6,087 bases of DNA from NCBI GenBank assembly GCA_937864895.1, contig CALMDF010000068.1:1-6087 (forward strand), in the 5' to 3' direction. The stretch comes from an uncultured Holophagales bacterium (lineage in GTDB: Bacteria; Acidobacteriota; Thermoanaerobaculia; UBA5066). The notes beneath the pieces were generated by a model. The model did not search any database. It was not told the DNA's origin and was given only the letters and a program-made list of their open reading frames with translations. The position numbers and the translations under genes are program-made. This document shows positions 1 through 3,889 of this stretch, one piece after another (position 1 is the first letter of the stretch; each line of letters opens with the position of its first letter).

Positions 1-162
1 AGCCTTCTCCTTCAGGCCTGCGGTCTCCTCGGCCTGGCCGCCGTCCACGGCCACAGCGACGACCCCGCAGCCGTAGTTCTCCTTGAGCCAGGGGATGATG
101 ATCGACGTGTCGAGGCCTCCCGAGTAGGCGAGGGCGGCCTTCCGGACCTTCGGCGTGCTCAT
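1..162 (-). CDS. argG: Argininosuccinate synthase, N-terminal 54 residues (gene runs off the left edge)
   Basis: Argininosuccinate synthase joins citrulline and aspartate with ATP hydrolysis to AMP and PPi, the penultimate step of arginine synthesis in the cytoplasm. Only the first 54 codons are present. They begin [20 protein letters not shown], which contains the ATP pyrophosphatase P-loop SGGLDTS (residues 14-20) at the position normal for this family. This is followed by a [14 protein letters not shown] segment and a VDGGQAEE segment; the family usually has D-V/L-G-Q there, so the first G of DGGQ is a mild variation. The ATG at 160-162 overlaps the argD stop in an ATGA junction. A GGAAGGT ribosome-binding sequence lies about 6 bases upstream inside the argD end, so translation is probably coupled. 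The identification is firm; nothing can be said of the missing C-terminal part. Confidence 0.96.
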   Translation of the reverse strand, partial: MSTPKVRKAALAYSGGLDTSIIIPWLKENYGCGVVAVAVDGGQAEETAGLKEKA

Positions 163-1355
163 GCGGCACCTTCCTTCAGCGTTTCTTCGAGAGCGATCAG
201 GAAGGCCGAGAGGGCGGCCTTCGGGATGACGTAGGGAGGGAGGAGGCGGATGACGGTCTTTCGGGCCGTCCCGACGACGAACCCCTTCTCGAGGAGCTTT
301 TGCTGGACGGGCGCGGCCTCGCGGTCGAGCTCGATGCCCCGAATGAGCCCCGCGCCGCGGACGTCGACGACCGCCGGGGAGCGCCGCTTCAGCGCGGCGA
401 GCTTCCTTCCGAACCACTCCCCCGTGGCCGCCACCCGCGCGACCAGCCCTCCCTCGACGAGCTCGTCGAGGACGGCGAGACCGAGGCGGCAGGCGACGGG
501 GTTCCCGCCGAACGTCGTCCCGTGGTGGCCCGGTTTCACGAGCCCTTCCATCCGAGGCCCCGTCAGGACCGCGCCCAGCGGCAGGCCGCCGCCCAGCGGC
601 TTGGCCATCGTCACGACGTCGGGGACGACGCCCGCGTCCTGGAAGGCGAAGAGGTGCCCGGTGCGGCCGAGGCCGCACTGGATCTCGTCGAACACGAGGA
701 CGGCGCCCGTTGCGTCCGCAAGCTCGCGGGCCGCGCGCAGGTACCCGGGGGTCAGCGGGACGATTCCCCCTTCTCCCTGGATCGGCTCGAGAAAGACCGC
801 GGAGGTCGTCCCGTCGACGGCGGCGCGGAGGGCCTCGACGTCATTTGCGGGGACGAACGTCACGCCCGGGAGGAGCGGCTCGAACGGCTCCCGGTAGGCC
901 GCGTTCCCTGTCAGGGAGACGGCGCCCACCGTCCGGCCGTGGAAGGAGTTGTCGAGGGCGACGAGCCTCGAACGCCCGGGGGACGCGAGGCGCGAGAACT
1001 TGATCGCCGCCTCGTTCGCCTCCGTCCCGCTGTTGCAGAAGAAGGCGCGCGACAGCCCCGAGAGCGTCACGAGCCGCTCGGCCAGCTCCCCCTGTGCCGC
1101 CTGGTAGAAGAGGTTCGAGACGTGGAGGAGGTCCGTCGCCTCGGCGCGCAGCGCCTTCACGAGGCGCGGGTGACGGTAGCCGAGGGCGTTCACCGCGATG
1201 CCGGCGAGGAGGTCCCAGTAGACCTTCCCGTCCGCGTCGACGAGCCGCGCGCCACGCCCCTCGCGCGGGTGGAACTTCGTCCAGGCGTACGTCCCGAGGA
1301 GGTACGAGGCCGCCCTCTCCTCGACCGCCCGCGGGCTTTCGTCAGGCAGCGACAA
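159..1355 (-). CDS. argD: Acetylornithine aminotransferase (PLP-dependent, class III)
   Basis: A 398-residue fold-type I, class III aminotransferase of usual family length. ArgD converts N-acetylglutamate 5-semialdehyde plus glutamate to N-acetylornithine and 2-oxoglutarate; many ArgD enzymes also act on succinyldiaminopimelate in lysine synthesis. Visible landmarks are the PLP-phosphate loop [12 protein letters not shown] (108-119), the cofactor-stacking FHGRT (138-142), the ring-nitrogen aspartate in [11 protein letters not shown] (D223), the Schiff-base lysine K252 in [13 protein letters not shown], and HGTTFGGNP (278-286). The start is TTG at 1353-1355, 14 bp inside the end of argB. It is preceded by an AGGGGGG run with an 8-base spacer, and no better ATG or GTG lies near the expected N-terminus. 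The 4-bp overlap with argG indicates coupled translation. Context in an argCBD cluster favours ArgD over ornithine or 4-aminobutyrate aminotransferases; the exact start is less sure than the function. Confidence 0.95.
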   Translation of the reverse strand: MSLPDESPRAVEERAASYLLGTYAWTKFHPREGRGARLVDADGKVYWDLLAGIAVNALGYRHPRLVKALRAEATDLLHVSNLFYQAAQGELAERLVTLSGLSRAFFCNSGTEANEAAIKFSRLASPGRSRLVALDNSFHGRTVGAVSLTGNAAYREPFEPLLPGVTFVPANDVEALRAAVDGTTSAVFLEPIQGEGGIVPLTPGYLRAARELADATGAVLVFDEIQCGLGRTGHLFAFQDAGVVPDVVTMAKPLGGGLPLGAVLTGPRMEGLVKPGHHGTTFGGNPVACRLGLAVLDELVEGGLVARVAATGEWFGRKLAALKRRSPAVVDVRGAGLIRGIELDREAAPVQQKLLEKGFVVGTARKTVIRLLPPYVIPKAALSAFLIALEETLKEGAA

Positions 1356-2118
1356 GGTGGGTTCCCCCCTTCCCTTCGAGGAGGGCCGCGCGGTGAAGCG
1401 ACGGCCCGGCGATGAGGACCTCCGAGACGCCCGCGTCGAGCGCCTCGAGCGCGGCCCGGAGCTTCGGCTTCATGCCCCCCGTGACGGCGGGCGAGGCGAG
1501 AAGGGCCCGCGCGGCGCGCCCGTCGAGCCGCTCGATCAACTCGCCGTTCCCGTCGAGCAGCCCCTCGACGTCCGTCAGGAAGACGAGCTTCTTCGCGCCG
1601 AGAGCCCCGGCGAGGGCCGAGGCGGCCGCGTCGGCGTTGACGTTCAGGAGCGTCCCTTCCCGGCCGAGGGCGACGGACGCGACGAGCGGGAGGAAGCCGG
1701 CGGAGAGGACGGCCGCGAGGAGCTTCGGGTCGCACCGCACGATACGGCCGACGAAGCCGAGGTCGACCCCTTCGACCGCCTCGTGGAACTCGGCCCAGAG
1801 CGTGTCCCCGTCGACGCCGGAGATCCCGGAGGCGAGGATCCCCCGCGCTCGCAGCTCGGCGACGAGAGTCTTGTTCACGAGCCCGGAGAGGATCGAAACG
1901 ACGACGTCGAGCGTCCCGGCATCGGTGACCCGGAGCCCTCCCTGGACCTTCTTCGGGATGTCGAGCGCGGCGAGCATCGCGTCGATCCGCTTGCCGCCCC
2001 CGTGAACGACGATCGACCTCTTCCCGGACGTCCAGGCCGTCGCCACCGCCTCGAGCGCGGCGTGGCGAAGCTCGCGGTTCTCGAGGAGGCTTCCCCCCAG
2101 TTTCACGACGTCCGTCAC
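1342..2118 (-). CDS. argB: N-acetylglutamate kinase, short form
   Basis: This 258-residue amino acid kinase phosphorylates N-acetyl-L-glutamate with ATP, the second arginine step. It shows KLGGS (K6-S10, catalytic Lys6), HGGGKR (39-44), GGLRVTD with Arg63 for substrate carboxylate binding, LLNVNADAAA (157-166), TDVEGL (182-187) and GGMKPK (214-219, Lys219 for the second catalytic lysine). The start is GTG at 2116-2118, overlapping the argC stop as GTGA, with GGAGGG six bases upstream inside argC. It begins directly at the first beta strand (MTDVVKLGG). In known families, arginine-inhibited kinases carry an extra N-terminal helix, while the 258-residue E. coli enzyme lacks it and is insensitive. 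By that comparison this enzyme is probably not strongly feedback-inhibited, leaving control to ArgR or to the unseen first enzyme. That last point is inference. Confidence 0.96.
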   Translation of the reverse strand: MTDVVKLGGSLLENRELRHAALEAVATAWTSGKRSIVVHGGGKRIDAMLAALDIPKKVQGGLRVTDAGTLDVVVSILSGLVNKTLVAELRARGILASGISGVDGDTLWAEFHEAVEGVDLGFVGRIVRCDPKLLAAVLSAGFLPLVASVALGREGTLLNVNADAAASALAGALGAKKLVFLTDVEGLLDGNGELIERLDGRAARALLASPAVTGGMKPKLRAALEALDAGVSEVLIAGPSLHRAALLEGKGGTHLVAA

Positions 2119-3134
2119 GGCAGGCCCTCCGTCTCGGGAAGCCCGAAGACCCGGTTCAGGTTCTGGACCGCCTGCGAGGCGGCCCCCTTCAGGAGATTGT
2201 CGATCGCCGAAACGAACACGGCGCGACGCCCGCCCGGGAGGAGCTGCCAGCCGACGTGCGCCCGGGGCGTGCCGACGACCTCCTTCAGCTCGGGGAGACG
2301 TCCCGCCGGGTGGACCCTCACGAAGGGCCGGCCGGCGTAGGCGACGACGAACCGCTCGGCGAGAGCGACGTCGGTGACCGGCTCCTCGAAGGAGACGTGG
2401 ATCGTCGAGAGGATCCCCCGCACCACCGGGAGAAGGTGAGGGACGAAGGTGAACGCTGACCCGGCCGGGAGGCCGAGCTCCTGCATCATCTCCGGCTCGT
2501 GGCGGTGGGTCCCGGCCGAGTAGGCCTTGAAGTTGCCCGCCAGCTCGCAGAAGGAGAAGGCGAGCTCGGACCTCTTCCCCGCTCCCGAGACACCGCTCGC
2601 GGAGGTGACGAGCACGGGCTGGTCCGCCGCGAGGAGAGGCAGGAGCGGCCTCGCCGCGAGGAGGACGGACGTCGGGTAGCAACCCGGGTTCGCGACGAGC
2701 CGCGCCCCCTCGAGCCGGTCGCCGCACCACTCCGTCAGGCCGTAGACGGCTTCGGCGAGGAGGCCGGGAGCCGGGTGCTCGAAGCCGTACCACGACGGGT
2801 AGAGCGCGGCGTCCTTCAGACGGAACGCCCCGGAGACGTCGATCACGCGGATTCCCGCTGCGAGCAGCCTCGGCGCCAGCTCGGCCGAGACTTCGTTGGG
2901 GGTCGCCAGGATCGCGGCCTCCGGCTGGGTCTCGAGGAGCGATTCCTCTGAGAACGGGACGACCTCGGGGCCGGAGAGGCCCGCGAGATCCGGGTGGAGG
3001 TCGGCGAAGGCCGCCCCCTTTCCGCCCGGGCTTCCGAAGAGACCGGAAAGGGCGATTCCCGGGTGCCGCGCGAGGAGGCGGACGACCTCGGCGCCGGAAT
3101 ATCCGGCGGCGCCGACGACGGAGACACGAATCAC
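2115..3134 (-). CDS. argC: N-acetyl-gamma-glutamyl-phosphate reductase
   Basis: The third enzyme of arginine synthesis reduces N-acetylglutamyl phosphate with NADPH to the semialdehyde. The sequence opens with a Rossmann nucleotide-binding loop, VVGAAGYSGAEVVRLL, and carries the nucleophilic cysteine in NPGCYPTS, SGVSGAGKR, the conserved HRHEPE, PHLLPVVRGIL, and near the end DNLLKGAASQAVQNLN. Two in-frame GTG codons compete as start. The first (3138-3140) lies only one base after the GGGAG ribosome-binding sequence, whereas the second (3132-3134) has a 7-base spacer and gives MIRVSVVGAAGYSGAE, the usual family N-terminus. I therefore chose 3134, giving 339 residues; the 3140 start would give 341. 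Active-site cysteine is residue 152 from 3134. The gene follows argR by about 30 bp and overlaps argB by 4 bp. Length is normal and no key residue is missing. Confidence 0.96.
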   Translation of the reverse strand: MIRVSVVGAAGYSGAEVVRLLARHPGIALSGLFGSPGGKGAAFADLHPDLAGLSGPEVVPFSEESLLETQPEAAILATPNEVSAELAPRLLAAGIRVIDVSGAFRLKDAALYPSWYGFEHPAPGLLAEAVYGLTEWCGDRLEGARLVANPGCYPTSVLLAARPLLPLLAADQPVLVTSASGVSGAGKRSELAFSFCELAGNFKAYSAGTHRHEPEMMQELGLPAGSAFTFVPHLLPVVRGILSTIHVSFEEPVTDVALAERFVVAYAGRPFVRVHPAGRLPELKEVVGTPRAHVGWQLLPGGRRAVFVSAIDNLLKGAASQAVQNLNRVFGLPETEGLP

Positions 3135-3141
3135 GTTCACA

Positions 3142-3146
3142 CTCCC
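3142..3146 (-). promoter_or_regulatory. Ribosome binding site that decides the argC start
   Basis: On the minus strand GGGAG reads from 3146 to 3142. It is 1 base from the GTG at 3140 and 7 bases from the GTG at 3134. Only the second distance is normal for a Shine-Dalgarno sequence, so it supports 3134 as the start. An ATG overlapping the motif is followed after two codons by TGA and cannot serve. Confidence 0.6.
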
Positions 3147-3169
3147 ATATCCCGGATCGGTGTCCGGAG

Positions 3170-3664
3170 TCAGGCTCGGCGTCGGCGCTCGTGCGCCGTG
3201 GCCGGGGGGGACAGTCGGGTGGCGAGGGCACGCGCGGCGGACGCATCGACCGCGGCCACGAAGACCGTGTCGTCGCCCGCGATCGTGCCGGCCGCCCCGG
3301 GAAGCATGGCCTCGTCGAGGGCCCGCGCGAGGGGATGGGCTCCGGCCGGCGGCGTCCGGAGGACGACGAGCGTCCCCGCCGTCCTCACGGAGAGGAGGGA
3401 ATCGGCGAGGACCCTTTCGAGCCGCTCGAGGCGGCGCTCGGCATCGGAGGCCTGGTCCGGGGCGCCCGGAAGCGCGTACCCCTTCGGCGTCTTCACGAGG
3501 CCGAGCTCCCGCACGTCACGGGACAGGGTCGGCTGCGTCGCGGAGAAGCCCCGGCTCGCGAGGAGCCTCTGGAGCTCCTCCTGCGACCGCACGGACTCCT
3601 CCCTCACGAGACGGACGATCGCGTCGCGCCGGCGCAGGACGGAGGCGTGCGGATTACTATTCAC
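3170..3664 (-). CDS. argR: Arginine repressor, first gene of the arginine operon
   Basis: A 164-residue ArgR/AhrC family protein. It senses L-arginine as a hexamer and binds ARG boxes to repress arginine synthesis. The N-terminal winged helix-turn-helix carries the recognition segment TQPTLSRDVRELGLVK (43-58). The C-terminal oligomerisation and arginine-binding domain carries GTIAGDDTVFV (126-136), with Asp131-Asp132 matching the family's ligand-contacting aspartates. A basic tail (HERRRRA) ends the protein. The start is GTG at 3662-3664. An in-frame TAA at 3677-3679 lies five codons upstream, and no other start occurs before the helix-turn-helix, so this is the only sensible start. No Shine-Dalgarno sequence is visible, and the predicted transcript begins only about 3 bases upstream (see the promoter entry). 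Being first in argRCBDG behind ARG-box-like sites, it probably represses its own operon. Confidence 0.95.
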   Translation of the reverse strand: MNSNPHASVLRRRDAIVRLVREESVRSQEELQRLLASRGFSATQPTLSRDVRELGLVKTPKGYALPGAPDQASDAERRLERLERVLADSLLSVRTAGTLVVLRTPPAGAHPLARALDEAMLPGAAGTIAGDDTVFVAAVDASAARALATRLSPPATAHERRRRA

Positions 3665-3685
3665 TACACCGAGATATTATTCACT
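3648..3685 (-). promoter_or_regulatory. Two tandem ARG-box-like operator sites
   Basis: On the minus strand two 18-bp sites read AGTGAATAATATCTCGGT (3685-3668) and AGTGAATAGTAATCCGCA (3665-3648). Each has a perfect TGAAT half-site followed by an A/T-rich spacer; the second half (consensus ATTCA) is degenerate, with 2 of 5 and 3 of 5 matches. The sites are separated by 2 bp, so the half-sites repeat every 20 bp. Paired ARG boxes 2-3 bp apart are established for ArgR. One site covers the -10 element and the transcription start, and the other covers the argR start codon, a position suited to autorepression. It is an A/T-rich island in otherwise G+C-rich DNA. Confidence 0.65.
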
Positions 3686-3702
3686 CACTCCCTTCCTGTC
3701 AA
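3674..3702 (-). promoter_or_regulatory. Sigma70-type promoter of the arg operon
   Basis: Reading the minus strand, a perfect TTGACA (-35, 3702-3697) is followed by exactly 17 bases and then TAATAT (-10, 3679-3674), which matches 4 of 6 consensus bases including the leading TA and final T. The expected transcription start is near 3667, three bases before the argR GTG. The -10 lies inside the first ARG-box-like site, so bound ArgR would block polymerase. The match is unusually good for G+C-rich DNA. Confidence 0.75.
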
Positions 3703-3844
3703 GCGCTCCCGCGGCGGCCGGACGAGGGTCCTTTCCGGGGTCCACGCAACCCGTGCTGCGCCGCTCCCCAACCGCCCGATGGCGTTTTTTGCCCAAAAGT
3801 GGACCGCGTCTCAGGAACCGGCGTCATCTGATGCCGCTGAATCA

Positions 3845-3873
3845 TTGAAGGGGCCCCTCCCGGTCCGAATAAT
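3845..3873 (+). promoter_or_regulatory. Candidate promoter of the multiheme cytochrome gene
   Basis: TTGAAG (3845-3850, 4 of 6 bases of TTGACA) is followed by 17 bases and AATAAT (3868-3873, 5 of 6 bases of TATAAT). A start near 3880 would give a leader of about 10 bases containing the GGGGG ribosome-binding run before the GTG at 3890. The spacing is ideal, but the -35 is only moderate and the leader very short, so another start site is possible. Confidence 0.4.
3849..3858. repeat. 10-bp perfect palindrome in the cytochrome promoter
   Basis: AGGGGCCCCT is a perfect inverted repeat with no loop. It lies in the spacer of the candidate cytochrome promoter and overlaps the last two bases of its -35. 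Its position would suit an operator, but short G/C palindromes are common in G+C-rich DNA, so function is only a possibility. Confidence 0.4.
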
Positions 3874-3879
3874 CCGCCC

Positions 3880-3884
3880 GGGGG
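3880..3884 (+). promoter_or_regulatory. Ribosome binding site that decides the cytochrome start
   Basis: GGGGG is followed by a 5-base AAACC spacer and the GTG at 3890. The upstream in-frame ATG at 3779 has no comparable purine-rich sequence, so this site supports the GTG start. Confidence 0.5.
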
Positions 3885-3889
3885 AAACC

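Larger units (their letters stand above)
3665..3889. other. Divergent intergenic region between argR and the cytochrome gene
   Basis: This 225-bp control region holds the arg promoter and operator at its left end, the candidate cytochrome promoter at its right end, and about 140 bp between them with no convincing gene. Within the middle part there is a small hairpin followed by six T (3773-3790) and an imperfect inverted repeat CATC-T-GATG near 3825-3833. No tRNA, small RNA or insertion sequence was recognised. Confidence 0.7.

Noticed and set aside
576..620. Proline after the PLP lysine of ArgD (AKPLGGG rather than the common AKGLGGG).
   Set aside because: Proline at this place is tolerated in this aminotransferase class, and all other cofactor residues are intact, so it is not a sign of altered function.
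300..2340. Several plus-strand open frames opposite argD and argB.
   Set aside because: No domain or motif, biased composition, and fully antisense to genes with complete catalytic motifs.
2119..3246. Upstream extension of the argB frame through argC to 3246.
   Set aside because: The extension is an out-of-frame reading of argC rich in R, P and G. The GTG at 2118 has a proper GGAGGG site and gives the normal kinase N-terminus.
3838..3848. TGAAT-C-ATTGA sequence resembling an ARG box near the cytochrome promoter.
   Set aside because: The half-sites are only 1 base apart instead of 4 and the second is imperfect, so it does not fit an ArgR site; shared control of the two divergent units is not supported.
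3831..3848. Tiny open frame (MPLNH) upstream of the cytochrome as a possible leader peptide.
   Set aside because: Five codons with no ribosome-binding sequence, and it would lie upstream of or within the predicted promoter.
3191..3889. Open frame extending the cytochrome far upstream, across argR on the other strand, including an ATG at 3779.
   Set aside because: The extension is antisense to argR and low-complexity in composition. The ATG at 3779 lacks a ribosome-binding sequence and would put 37 residues before a clear signal peptide. The GTG at 3890 has GGGGG at proper distance.
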